From an uncultured Oscillospiraceae bacterium (GTDB lineage: Bacteria > Bacillota > Clostridia > Oscillospirales > Oscillospiraceae): a stretch of 28,607 nucleotides of DNA. The stretch spans positions 1 through 28,607 of the forward strand of contig CATZYY010000016.1 of NCBI GenBank assembly GCA_958426425.1, read 5' to 3'. The notes beneath the pieces are model-generated. The model had not been told where the DNA came from and did not search any database. It saw only the letters and a program-made list of their open reading frames with translations. Position 1 is the first letter of the stretch; every line of letters begins with the position of its first letter. Below, piece after piece: positions 7,082 through 14,674 of the stretch. Position numbers and translations under genes: made by a program.

Positions 7082-7948
7082 ATGGCCGATATCAAACAGG
7101 ATCTGCTGCAGCTGCAATACAGCCAGAACTTTGACATCCAGGGCATGCAGGAGGTCAACGTAGACCTGGAGCTGCCCCCCGCCCCCACTTCTCTGGCCAC
7201 GGTATACGGCGTAGTCACCGACGGCACCGCCCCCATTGCCGATGCCACCGTCAAACTGTTTGACAGCGCAGGTCTGCCTTATCAGCACACCATGACCGAC
7301 GCCTCCGGCGCCTATACCCTCTCCGGCATTCCCACCGGGACCTACAGTCTGGGAGCCGTAAAGGACGGATACGTGCTCAGCAACGCAGCAGGCGTTACCC
7401 TCTCCGCCGGCGAGACCATTCAGGTCAATTTGACCTGCACGGCAGACGCCTCGCTGTCTCTGGGCGCTATTGCCGGCGTGCTGACGGTCCCGGACCCCCT
7501 CCAGGGCACCTCCGCTCCCCTGGGCGGCGCCAAGATCTCATTGCAGGATGCCCTTGGCACCACCCTGGCCGTCACCTACACTGCCGCGGACGGCGAGTTT
7601 GCCTTCTACGACCTGGCCGATGGGATTTACACCCTGATCTCCAGCGCGGATGGCTATGTGGCCCCCTCCTCCATGACAGCCGCCATCGTGAATGGGTCCA
7701 TTGCCAACGTCACCATGTCCATGACCGTGGACAGCCGCACCTATAACGGCACCGTCAGCGGCATCATCCGGGACAGCGCCGGCCTGGCGGTGGCGGGGTG
7801 CTTCGTGGGTTTGTACCAGGTGGTGACGGTGGCCGGTGTCACCCAGGAGCTGCTGATCGCCACCACCAAGACCAACGACGCGGGCAAGTATCTGTTCGGC
7901 GGTGTGATCGGCGGAGAATACCTGGTCAAGGCCAAGTTGGAGCAGTAA
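7082..7948 (+). CDS. three-domain carboxypeptidase-regulatory-like (Cna-B-type) protein, no signal peptide
   Basis: 288 residues. After a 38-residue leader (MADIKQDLLQLQYSQNFDIQ...) come three transthyretin-like beta-sandwich repeats at about 40-117, 128-212 and 224-287. Each carries the pattern 'G.V.....P...A.V.L.D..G....T.TD..G.Y.....P.G.Y.L.A..DGY'; examples are TDASGAYTLSGIPTGTYSL and NDAGKYLFGGVIGGEYLVKA. The fold is normally outside the cell, but neither a signal peptide nor a cell-wall anchor is present. The ATG at 7082 follows CAGGAGGTTTCTC. Its TAA falls right at the end of the third repeat, a natural domain end, and a Cys-rich frame begins across the stop. Function unknown; a structural spore or surface protein is possible. 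Confidence 0.78.
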   Translation: MADIKQDLLQLQYSQNFDIQGMQEVNVDLELPPAPTSLATVYGVVTDGTAPIADATVKLFDSAGLPYQHTMTDASGAYTLSGIPTGTYSLGAVKDGYVLSNAAGVTLSAGETIQVNLTCTADASLSLGAIAGVLTVPDPLQGTSAPLGGAKISLQDALGTTLAVTYTAADGEFAFYDLADGIYTLISSADGYVAPSSMTAAIVNGSIANVTMSMTVDSRTYNGTVSGIIRDSAGLAVAGCFVGLYQVVTVAGVTQELLIATTKTNDAGKYLFGGVIGGEYLVKAKLEQ

Positions 7949-8328
7949 AGCCTGACCGGGGCATCCAGGCGGCCTGCCGCTTCTGCCTCTGTCAGGGTGG
8001 AGAGGCGGATGTTCCCCTGTGCCTGGACGACGGATGCCGCCTGTGCGGCATCCGTCTGGTCCTGGAGGACTTCTGTCCTGGGGACACCGTGGTTCTGCGG
8101 CCCCGCTGGGGCTGTGACTGCTGGTGCCGAATATTGTGCCGGGGGCAGGTGCTCTTCGGCTTTCTGCCTCCAGGAGACTATGTTCTGACTCTGTGCAGAG
8201 GGAAAAACCGCCTGACGCTGCTGGTGGGGCTGTCCCCCGGCAGCAATGTGGAGCTTCTCTGCCATTTGAACCAGGGCTGCTGCCGCTGGCGGCGGGATAT
8301 CTGGCACTATTTCTTCAATCGTCGGTAA
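7948..8328 (+). other. cysteine-rich open frame (about 126 residues) without a normal start
   Basis: The frame is open across the stop of the preceding gene (-1 relative to it) to the TAA at 8326-8328, and the terminator follows 13 bases later. It encodes about 15 cysteines in 126 residues (AACRFCLCQ, LCLDDGCRLCGI, WGCDCWCRILCRG, LNQGCCRW), with a beta-repeat-like segment VLFGFLPPGDYVLTLC that resembles the end of the preceding repeats. The composition looks coding and the region would otherwise be an empty 400 bases. The first in-frame start codon is a GTG at 8089 with no properly spaced ribosome binding site. It could be a separate gene read by coupling or a non-AUG start, or a frame-displaced C-terminal domain. 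Cys-rich paired motifs occur in spore coat proteins, but that is only analogy. Confidence 0.5.
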
Positions 8329-8341
8329 CAGCCCAGCTATG

Positions 8342-8374
8342 GGAAAAAGGACGCCTGTTGGGCGTCCTTTTTCC
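8342..8374 (+). terminator. rho-independent terminator
   Basis: GGAAAAAGGACGCC (8342-8355) pairs with GGCGTCCTTTTTCC (8361-8374) around a 5-base loop; the descending arm contains T5. It ends the DUF11 / membrane / carboxypeptidase-like group. Confidence 0.8.
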
Positions 8375-8389
8375 ATGGGGAAGTTTTCG

Positions 8390-8418
8390 TTGTGTTTTGA
8401 AGAGGGCGCCACTATAAT
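8390..8418 (+). promoter_or_regulatory. promoter of the AlbA_2-type gene
   Basis: TTGTGT (8390-8395), 17 bases, TATAAT (8413-8418), about 35 bases ahead of the ATG at 8454. Confidence 0.7.
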
Positions 8419-8453
8419 AAAATCAATCAACCATACCGGGGAGGTGCCGGCGG

Positions 8454-9857
8454 ATGATCGATCTGCACAATGTCCAGCGATACCGGGAAAACAACCGCAT
8501 TGAGGCCAAGCTCTCCACCGGCGGCCTGCCGGAGAGCCTGTGGGAGACCTACTCCGCCTTTGCCAACACTCTGGGCGGCGTGATTTTGCTGGGGGTGGAG
8601 GAGCTTCCGGACCACTCTCTGCGGCCGGTGGACCTGCCGGACCCCCAGTGGCTGATCCGGGAATTCCGGGAGATCCTCAACGACCCCCGCCGGGTCAGTG
8701 TCAACATCCTCTCCGAGCGCAGCGTCAGCGTTGTGGCGGTGGATGGCAAGCACATCGTGGCCATCGAGGTCCCCCGGGCCCGGCGGTACGACCGGCCGGT
8801 GTACATTGGGGGCGATCCCATGAGCGGCACCTACCGCCGCAGCGGCGACGGGGACTACCGCTGCTCCCGGGAGGAGGTGCGGCGAATGCTGCGGGAGGCG
8901 GCGATCCAGTCTCCCGACACCCGCCCCCTGGAGGATATGGACCTGGAGGCTCTGGACGCCGGTACCCTGCGCCGCTACCGGCTGCGGCTGGAGCGGGAAC
9001 GGCCCGACCAGGGCTGGCGGGGACTTGATACGGAGGCGCTGCTGACCCGGATGGGCGCCGCAGCGCCGGATGGAGCGGGCATTCTCCACCCCACGGCAGC
9101 GGGCCTTTTGATGTTTGGAAGGGCCCCGGCCATCACCGCGGTTCTTCCCCATTACAAATTGGACTATCGGGACCGCCCCGCCCAGGGGGAGGCCATGAAG
9201 CTGGTCTCCGCCTCCGGGGATTGGAGCGGCAATGTCTTTGACTTCTTCCTGCGGGTCCGCCGGGCCCTGACCTGGGACGCAGACCCCGCCGTGGCCGACG
9301 CCCTGGGAGAGGCCCTGGCCAACTGCCTGGTCAATGCCGACTATCAGGGACCAGGCGGCATTCAAATTCGCCGGGAACCCCGGTCCATCCGTCTGTCCAA
9401 TCCCGGCGCCTTTTGCATCGATGTGGAGGCCGCCCGGTGCGGCGGTCTCTCGGACCCCCGGAACCTGGGACTGGTGCGGCTTTTTCAGCTGGTAAACCTC
9501 AGCCGCCGCAGCGGCGGCGGCATTCCTGGCATCTACGCCGCCTGGCGGCGGCAGAATTGGCCGCCGCCTCAGATTCTGGAGGAGCTGTCCCCGGAGCGGA
9601 CCACTCTGGTGCTGGACATGGCGCCGCCCGGAGGCGCAAGCTCCCGCTGGGACGCCCATCCCGCCGTCCGTCAGCTGCGGAAGGAGGCCATTATCGACCT
9701 TCTCACGGAGCAGATCTCCGCCCCGGCGGCGGAGATCGCCGACCAGCTGGGACTGGACCGGGATACCACCGACTGGTGTCTGCACTCCCTGATGGCGGAG
9801 GACATCGTGGTGGCGGAGGGTGACGGTCCCAACCGAATATACCGCCTGAAGGGCTGA
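8454..9857 (+). CDS. AlbA_2 / Schlafen-type domain ATP-binding protein (putative regulator)
   Basis: 467 residues. The N-terminal AlbA_2 (divergent AAA-4 / Schlafen) domain is at about 10-145 (RENNRIEAKLSTGGLPES, WETYSAFANTLGGVILLGVE, VVAVDGKHIVAIEVPRA, YIGGDPMSGTYRRSGDGDY). A central region has HPTAAGLLMFGRAP. A HATPase_c_4-like segment shows EALANCLVNADYQGPGGIQI, where the family has a catalytic-looking N-box, then IRLSNPGAF and SRRSGGGIPGIYAAW. A winged-helix tail lies at about 410-467 (LLTEQISAPAAEIADQLGLD). The ATG follows GGGGAGGTGCCGGCGG. Proteins of this kind are usually annotated as putative transcription regulators or RecG-like ATP-binding proteins, and the exact role is not known. 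It is a single-gene unit between terminators. Confidence 0.85.
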   Translation: MIDLHNVQRYRENNRIEAKLSTGGLPESLWETYSAFANTLGGVILLGVEELPDHSLRPVDLPDPQWLIREFREILNDPRRVSVNILSERSVSVVAVDGKHIVAIEVPRARRYDRPVYIGGDPMSGTYRRSGDGDYRCSREEVRRMLREAAIQSPDTRPLEDMDLEALDAGTLRRYRLRLERERPDQGWRGLDTEALLTRMGAAAPDGAGILHPTAAGLLMFGRAPAITAVLPHYKLDYRDRPAQGEAMKLVSASGDWSGNVFDFFLRVRRALTWDADPAVADALGEALANCLVNADYQGPGGIQIRREPRSIRLSNPGAFCIDVEAARCGGLSDPRNLGLVRLFQLVNLSRRSGGGIPGIYAAWRRQNWPPPQILEELSPERTTLVLDMAPPGGASSRWDAHPAVRQLRKEAIIDLLTEQISAPAAEIADQLGLDRDTTDWCLHSLMAEDIVVAEGDGPNRIYRLKG

Positions 9858-9863
9858 TGAACA

Positions 9864-9900
9864 CCATGAGGGGAGCCGATATGATCGGCTCCCCTCATGG
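9864..9900. terminator. perfect 17-bp inverted repeat after the AlbA_2-type gene
   Basis: Arms 9864-9880 and 9884-9900 match perfectly with a 3-base loop. The site begins 7 bases after the stop codon. No T-run follows on the plus strand. From 9901 to 9992 the DNA is AT-rich and holds no gene I can see. Confidence 0.6.
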
Positions 9901-9992
9901 CGGAAGATTGGATGAAAAGAAGTTTTGTCTCTTGCAATTTTTATACTAAAGAAGAATTGTTAAACAAACCACCGGAAATTGTTTCAAAAGTC

Positions 9993-10823
9993 TTAAATCC
10001 CAGCATTCAACTGGGGCAGCTCCTCCAAGGAGGCAAAGTGATAGCCCAGATCCTCCCACTTGGTCAGCAGCTCGTCCAAAATGGCGGCGTTGGTGGCGGA
10101 GGTGGAGTGAAGCAGAACGATGGCGCCGTCGTGGATTCGCGGCAGGAGCTTGGCATAGGCCGCCTCCGCCGTGGGCTGGTCGTCCACATACCAGTCCACA
10201 TAGGCCAGACTCCAGAACACGGTGGTATAGCCCAGGGCCTGGGCTTGTTTTAAGTTCTCCACGCTGTACTTACCCTGGGGCGGGCGGTAGAATTTGGACA
10301 GCTCCTGTCCCGTGGTCTCCCGGTACAGCGCCTCCAGAGACGCCAGCTCCTCCTGGAAGGAAGCCTGGTCGGAGATGGCGGACATGTCCGGGTGATGGTA
10401 GGTGTGGTTGCCCACGATGTGGCCCTCCTCCGCCATCCGCCTGACGATGTCCGGCGCCGTCTCCACCATGTTGCCCACCACAAAGAAGGCCGCCGGGGCA
10501 TTGTGTTTTTTCAACGCATCCAGAATGGCCTCGGTGTAGCCGTTCTCATAGCCGCAGTCAAAGGTCAGGTAGATGACTTTTTCCTCCGTATCTCCCAGGT
10601 AGTAGGCCCCGTACTGGGCCAGATCCTCCGCCGTGGCGTTGCCGATGGGCGCCTCGCCCTCCGTCTGGAAGGACAGCCCCCAGTCCGCCGCCGAGGCCGG
10701 CACCACCGCATCTCCCGCGGTCTGAGCCGCCTCCGGCTCCTGTAAATACAGCCACACCGACCCTGTCACAAACAATGCCAGAGCCGTCAGCACAATGATT
10801 ACCCGATCTCGGGTCCGAAACAT
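9993..10823 (-). CDS. pdaA: delta-lactam-biosynthetic de-N-acetylase (polysaccharide deacetylase)
   Basis: PdaA-type enzymes remove acetyl groups from spore-cortex peptidoglycan so that muramic delta-lactam can form, which germination enzymes need. The 276 residues have an N-terminal membrane anchor (about 7-27, RVIIVLTALALFVTGSVWLY) and then the NodB catalytic domain. Catalytic Asp is in LTFDCGY (D89; the Cys variant is typical of PdaA), and metal-binding His are in GNHTYHHPD (H140, H144). RPPQGKYS (180-187), SLAYVDW and LLHS (His 239) complete the five family motifs. The ATG at 10823 follows GGAGG by 8 bases; the upstream in-frame GTG overlaps that site. The gene shows that the host forms spores. 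It is divergent from the serpin gene. Confidence 0.92.
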   Translation of the reverse strand: MFRTRDRVIIVLTALALFVTGSVWLYLQEPEAAQTAGDAVVPASAADWGLSFQTEGEAPIGNATAEDLAQYGAYYLGDTEEKVIYLTFDCGYENGYTEAILDALKKHNAPAAFFVVGNMVETAPDIVRRMAEEGHIVGNHTYHHPDMSAISDQASFQEELASLEALYRETTGQELSKFYRPPQGKYSVENLKQAQALGYTTVFWSLAYVDWYVDDQPTAEAAYAKLLPRIHDGAIVLLHSTSATNAAILDELLTKWEDLGYHFASLEELPQLNAGI

Positions 10824-10851
10824 ATGACGCACCTCCTGTCAATCCTGTTCT

Positions 10852-10881
10852 CAGGATGCGCCGGGAGGTGAATCCTTATGC
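10852..10881 (-). promoter_or_regulatory. possible SigG-type promoter of pdaA
   Basis: Minus strand: GCATA (complement 10877-10881), exactly 18 bases, then CATCCTG (complement 10852-10858). This resembles the forespore SigG pattern GNATR-N18-CATNNTA, with two mismatches in the -10. pdaA is a SigG gene in Bacillus. The -10 overlaps one arm of a small inverted repeat, ATCCTG-TTCT-CAGGAT (10842-10857). Confidence 0.4.
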
Positions 10882-10965
10882 GAATTTTTCAGCGGGACGA
10901 AACGTCTGCGCATGTTTGTCGTCTTTATGGGCAGAAGCATCCACCCGCAAAGAAGGAGGTCCGTG

Positions 10966-12204
10966 ATGAAAAAGAACCTGCTTGCCCTGACCCTGAGCCT
11001 AGGATTGCTGCTGACCGCCTGCGGCGGCCCGGATTACTCTGCCGAAGTCCTGTCCTCCGGCGGGCGGAAAACCCCGGTGGAGACTGCGGACCTGTCCGGT
11101 CCCGGTGCCCAGGCCGCCACAGACTTTGCCGTAAAGCTGCTGCAAAACGTCGACGACGGCGGCAACATCCTCCTGTCCCCTGTCTCCGTCCTCTCCGCCC
11201 TGGCCATGACCGCAAACGGCGCCGCCGGGGACACAAAGGCCCAGATGGAAGACGTTCTGGGCCTGCCAACCACGGACTTGAACGCCTATCTCCAGGCCTA
11301 TGCCGCCGCCCTGCCGGAGAACAAGGATGCCCGCTGCTCTCTGGCCAACTCCGTCTGGTTCCGGGATGACGCTCACCGGCTGACGGTGGAGCAGGCCTTC
11401 CTGGACGCCTGCGCTGATTATTACGGCGCCGACCTGTTCCGGGCCCCTTTTGATAATTCCACTCTTGCCGACCTAAACGCCTGGGTCAGCGACCGCACCG
11501 ATGGGATGATCCCCACCATCCTGGACCGCATCCCGGACAGTGCCATGGTGTATCTGGTCAACGCCCTGTCCTTCGACGGCCAGTGGGCATCCGTCTACCG
11601 GGAAAATCAAATCCATGAGGACACCTTCACCACGGAGGACGGCACCGAGCAATCGGCTCAAATGATGTACAGCCAGGAATTCACTTACCTGGAGGACGGC
11701 CTGGCCACCGGCTTTCTCAAATACTACGAGGGTGGGACTTACGCCTTTGCCGCCCTGCTTCCCAATGAAGGGGTGTCTCTGGAAGACTACATCGCCTCCC
11801 TGACGGGCGAGGGGCTGCGGGACACCCTGACCTTCGCTCGTCAGGAGGCAGTGGAAGCCGCCATTCCCCAGTTCACCGCCCAGTACGATGTTGAACTCAG
11901 CGGCATCCTTTCGGAACTGGGCATGGCGGATGCCTTTGACGCTTCTCAGGCGGACTTCTCCGCCATGGGCAGTTCCCCCGACGGGCCTCTCTATCTCAGC
12001 CGGGTGCTCCACAAGACCTTCCTGGCCCTGGACGCCCAGGGCACCCGGGCCGGCGCCGCCACAGTGGTGGAGGTGGATACAGGCGCCGACGCCCCTGGCC
12101 GGGCGGTGTATCTGGACCGGCCATTCCTGTATCTGCTGGTGGACTGCGAGGCGAACCTTCCTCTCTTCATCGGCACGGTCCAAAATCTTGAAAATGAAAC
12201 ATAA
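10966..12204 (+). CDS. lipoprotein serpin (serine/cysteine protease inhibitor)
   Basis: 412 residues. A lipoprotein signal peptide ends in LLTAC with Cys19, so the protein should be anchored on the outer face of the membrane. The serpin fold follows: NILLSPVSVLSALAMTANGA, SLANSVWFRDD, VYLVNALSFDGQWA, TYAFAALLPNE, and VLHKTFLALDAQGTRAGAAT with the C-terminal RPFLYLLVDCEANLPLFIG. The hinge GTRAGAAT (359-366) has small residues at P12-P9, so it should be able to insert and inhibit. Counting from the hinge puts P1 at about Gly373 in VEVDTGADAPG, which would suit elastase-like or cysteine proteases; the count is uncertain by one or two residues. The ATG at 10966 follows AAGGAGGTCCGTG. Known gut bacterial serpins act against host or microbial proteases; the target here is unknown. 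Confidence 0.92.
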   Translation: MKKNLLALTLSLGLLLTACGGPDYSAEVLSSGGRKTPVETADLSGPGAQAATDFAVKLLQNVDDGGNILLSPVSVLSALAMTANGAAGDTKAQMEDVLGLPTTDLNAYLQAYAAALPENKDARCSLANSVWFRDDAHRLTVEQAFLDACADYYGADLFRAPFDNSTLADLNAWVSDRTDGMIPTILDRIPDSAMVYLVNALSFDGQWASVYRENQIHEDTFTTEDGTEQSAQMMYSQEFTYLEDGLATGFLKYYEGGTYAFAALLPNEGVSLEDYIASLTGEGLRDTLTFARQEAVEAAIPQFTAQYDVELSGILSELGMADAFDASQADFSAMGSSPDGPLYLSRVLHKTFLALDAQGTRAGAATVVEVDTGADAPGRAVYLDRPFLYLLVDCEANLPLFIGTVQNLENET

Positions 12205-12237
12205 AAGGAGCGGGACCGCTGGTCCCGCTCCTTTTTT
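12204..12237. terminator. bidirectional terminator between serpin and the phage cluster
   Basis: GGAGCGGGACC (12207-12217) pairs with GGTCCCGCTCC (12221-12231) around a 3-base loop, followed by T6 on the plus strand and T4 on the minus strand. It ends both the serpin gene and the last phage gene, whose stop codon touches it. Confidence 0.85.
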
Positions 12238-12809
12238 CATTCCTCCGGCGGCACTGCCAGCTGGAAGGTATCCCAGGTATATTCTGCAGTTTCCACCATG
12301 TTCCAGGTATATCCTTCCTCCTCACATTCCGTCCAGGTGAGATACCGGAAATAGAACTCCACGCCCAGATGACAGGGCAGGATGTCCAGAATGATCTTCT
12401 GGATCTGATCGAACTCCGGCGGAATGCCCGCCACCTCCGGGAAGATCACCGCCAGATTCTGTCCGCCCAGCTCAATGGCCCGGGCCTTGATGCCGCAGCC
12501 CCGCAAAGTGGCGTCAATGGCGTTGGGGGTCAGACTGTCGCCGTCGATCTGCAGCAGGGCAGCGATGGCCGCTCTGCGGTCCTCCGGCGTGGAGGCGGCA
12601 GGTCTGCGGGCAAAGAGGGATTCCCGCCGGTCCAGTCCCTCCTCCTGGGCCGTAGCGGTATTGCCCTCCCGCTCCACATAGTCTATGGTTTCCGCCGCCT
12701 CATCCAGTCCGTCTCCCAGCGCGTATACCGCCCCGCCGCTGACAGATGTCTCCTCCAGGTCATAGACGCCCAGGGGCGCAAGCAGCCGGATCAGGTACTC
12801 CGCATACAT
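12237..12809 (-). CDS. phage baseplate protein, YmfQ / XkdU-like (DUF2313)
   Basis: 190 residues. The opening MYAEYLIRLLAPLGVYDLEE, the central helical part and the C-terminal segment with GVEFYFRYLTWTECEEEG fit the YmfQ/DUF2313 family, which completes the baseplate wedge next to baseplate J in PBSX and Mu-like phages. The ATG lies 4 bases after the stop of the baseplate J gene. It is the last gene of the cluster; tail-fibre genes would normally follow, but here a terminator does. Confidence 0.82.
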   Translation of the reverse strand: MYAEYLIRLLAPLGVYDLEETSVSGGAVYALGDGLDEAAETIDYVEREGNTATAQEEGLDRRESLFARRPAASTPEDRRAAIAALLQIDGDSLTPNAIDATLRGCGIKARAIELGGQNLAVIFPEVAGIPPEFDQIQKIILDILPCHLGVEFYFRYLTWTECEEEGYTWNMVETAEYTWDTFQLAVPPEE

Positions 12810-12813
12810 GGCC

Positions 12814-13872
12814 TCACGCTCCCATCTCCGTCACCGTCAGCGTCCCCAGCAGGGGCAGAGTCCCTTTATCGCCGGTCACATCTGCCGTGGGAGACAGAAT
12901 CTGATAGTTCTCCACACCCTCCACGGCGTAGATCCGGTTGCCCAATTCCGCCAGCAGCAGCGGTTTTCCCAGCAGATGTCCGTTGAACAGCGCCGTCACC
13001 GCCTGCTCCACCAGAGGCTTCACCTCCTCAAAGGCGAAATTCTCCGCGGGAGCCACCTCCACCGAAACATTCACACTCTGGGCCTCCGGCGACAGGACCT
13101 CCACATCCACGGCGATCTCTCGTTTTTCCTGGAGGTCCGCCTGGACCTCCTCCAGCAGCGCCTGGCTGGGCAGTCCCGCCTCCGTGGCAATATACACGTC
13201 CACCGTGCCGATTCCCCGGGCGCGTCCCACAGCTTGTGCCGCCGCCACGCCCTGATGACTCATGGCGGTCTGCTCATACCAGGCGGCATTGGCGCCGTTG
13301 GGCAGGCGAAGATAGCTCTCCAGCACCCGCTGCCGCAGGCTCTCGTCGTCCTCCTGGTCGCTGCCGCCGGAAAAAGCGGCAGGGTTGGTGCAGCCGGTAA
13401 TCCCCACCGGACACGCTGTCAGAATTACCACGCTGCCCGGCGGAACGTTTCCGGCCGCTCCGCTCTCCATGGCCTCCGCAGGCACATCCACATACAGATC
13501 GCCGGCCTGCAGCACCGCGTTGGCGGTGGTCTGAAAGCGAAGCTCCCCTGCGGTCATGCAAGCCGTGCCCTCGGTGATGGTCAGTTCCACGCTGGAAGCG
13601 CTGGGCACGGAAAAGCGCAGCGTTCCCACCGCCTTGGTGGCCGCCCGGCGGGCGATGCCCCGCATCAGGGCATGCCCGTCCAGATAGGTCCCCTGGGCCG
13701 TCTGAGGAAAGCACTGGTCCAGCACCCACCAGGCCTGAATGTCCAGCGCCTGCAGCTGAGCCGCCGCGGCGTAAAGCCGCACCGCCAGATCGCAGTCCTC
13801 CGCTAAGACAGTCCCGGTTCTCTGGGTATAAGCTCCCAGCAGCGATTGATAGATTTCCTCAATGGTTTTCAC
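12814..13872 (-). CDS. phage baseplate protein J (XkdT-like)
   Basis: 352 residues of the baseplate wedge (gpJ) family: TIEEIYQSLLGAYTQRTG at the start, AVRLYAAAAQLQALDIQAWW, TAQGTYLDGHALMRGIARR, then GAAGNVPPGSVV, GGSDQEDDESLRQRVLESY and the late domain LVEQAVTALFNGHLLGKPL. The wedges surround the spike hub and trigger sheath contraction. I prefer the GTG start at 13872, which has AGGAGG 6 bases ahead, over the upstream GTG at 13896, which lies inside the preceding gene. The length is normal for the compact clostridial form. Confidence 0.9.
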   Translation of the reverse strand: MKTIEEIYQSLLGAYTQRTGTVLAEDCDLAVRLYAAAAQLQALDIQAWWVLDQCFPQTAQGTYLDGHALMRGIARRAATKAVGTLRFSVPSASSVELTITEGTACMTAGELRFQTTANAVLQAGDLYVDVPAEAMESGAAGNVPPGSVVILTACPVGITGCTNPAAFSGGSDQEDDESLRQRVLESYLRLPNGANAAWYEQTAMSHQGVAAAQAVGRARGIGTVDVYIATEAGLPSQALLEEVQADLQEKREIAVDVEVLSPEAQSVNVSVEVAPAENFAFEEVKPLVEQAVTALFNGHLLGKPLLLAELGNRIYAVEGVENYQILSPTADVTGDKGTLPLLGTLTVTEMGA

Positions 13873-13882
13873 CTGTTCCCTC

Positions 13883-14230
13883 CTATCCCTGGACATCCAA
13901 TGTCACCGACAGCGCCTCACCCTGATAGGCCAGCTCCACGACCACGTGGGCCACGCCATTCTCCTGGGTCAGCGCAACGGATTCCACCGTCAGCCCTTCC
14001 TCTCCCTTCAGGGCCTCCGTCACATACTGTTCCGCGGCGGCCTGCCGTCCGGCGGAGCCGACCCGGCCCAGTCGCCACAGCTGACTGCCCAGATCCTCTA
14101 AAAAAGGGAACTGTCCCCGATGGGCGGTCAATCGGAAGATCACCCGCTCCAGCAGGGCCTCCCGGCCCTGGGCCCGGCGAAGTCCGCCGGAGCCATCGGG
14201 CGCATAGTCCCCATTCCGAATTACAAGCAC
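13883..14230 (-). CDS. phage baseplate wedge protein, gp25/XkdS-like (DUF2634)
   Basis: 115 residues. LVIRNGDYAPDGSGG, then ALLERVIFRLTAHRGQFPFL and the LGSQLWRLGR segment, match the gp25/gpW-like or XkdS (DUF2634) sheath-initiator proteins that join baseplate and sheath. The GTG at 14230 is chosen because ACAGGAGG precedes it by 7 bases; the longer frame starting at an ATG at 14260 has no ribosome binding site. It sits between spike and baseplate J, as in PBSX. Confidence 0.8.
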   Translation of the reverse strand: MLVIRNGDYAPDGSGGLRRAQGREALLERVIFRLTAHRGQFPFLEDLGSQLWRLGRVGSAGRQAAAEQYVTEALKGEEGLTVESVALTQENGVAHVVVELAYQGEALSVTLDVQG

Positions 14231-14250
14231 CCTTTTGCCTCCTGTCTCCC

Positions 14251-14673
14251 TTATCCGCATTCACAGGGCTTATAGGGCTCTCCGTTGATCAGCAGCAGTC
14301 CCTCAACAGAGACGATCTGCCCTTTCAGGCGCAGGGTTCCAGTGGTCTGCACCTCCACGTTGCCATTGGCCCGGAGATACACACTTCCTCCGCCGGGACC
14401 GTGGAGATAGATCTCCCCTGGCTGCATTCCCGTGGGCCCCTGGCTCTGCCGGGCACCCACCACACACTGCTCCTCGCCGCCGGGGCCTCCCTTGATGACC
14501 AATACGGTGGCGCCGTTTTCCGGCAGCCACACATATCCGCCGGGGCCGTATACCGGCAGATCCCGCACCTCTCCCCGGGTCACCACGCCGGCGCTTTCTC
14601 CGCCGATGGTGGTCATGCCCAAATCCGCGTCAGCGGTGGGGACCTCCGGCTTCATCTGCTTGGAAAGCCACAT
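14251..14673 (-). CDS. phage baseplate spike protein (gpV-like)
   Basis: 140 residues. An OB-fold-like N-terminal half (GMTTIGGESAGVVTRGEV, VYGPGGYVWLPENGATVLVI) is followed by a beta-helix-like repeat tail (GEIYLHGPGGGSVYLRANGN, VEVQTTGTLRLKG). This is the layout of central spike proteins that pierce the target envelope. The C-terminus reads KPCECG; cysteines near the tip could bind metal, but this is a guess. The ATG begins one base after the stop codon of the XkdQ-like gene. Confidence 0.78.
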   Translation of the reverse strand: MWLSKQMKPEVPTADADLGMTTIGGESAGVVTRGEVRDLPVYGPGGYVWLPENGATVLVIKGGPGGEEQCVVGARQSQGPTGMQPGEIYLHGPGGGSVYLRANGNVEVQTTGTLRLKGQIVSVEGLLLINGEPYKPCECG

Positions 14674-14674
14674 G

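Noticed and set aside
7741..8430. 229-residue minus-strand frame over the Cys-rich tail
   Set aside because: It runs over the end of the carboxypeptidase-like gene, the terminator and the -10 box of the next promoter; no ribosome binding site.
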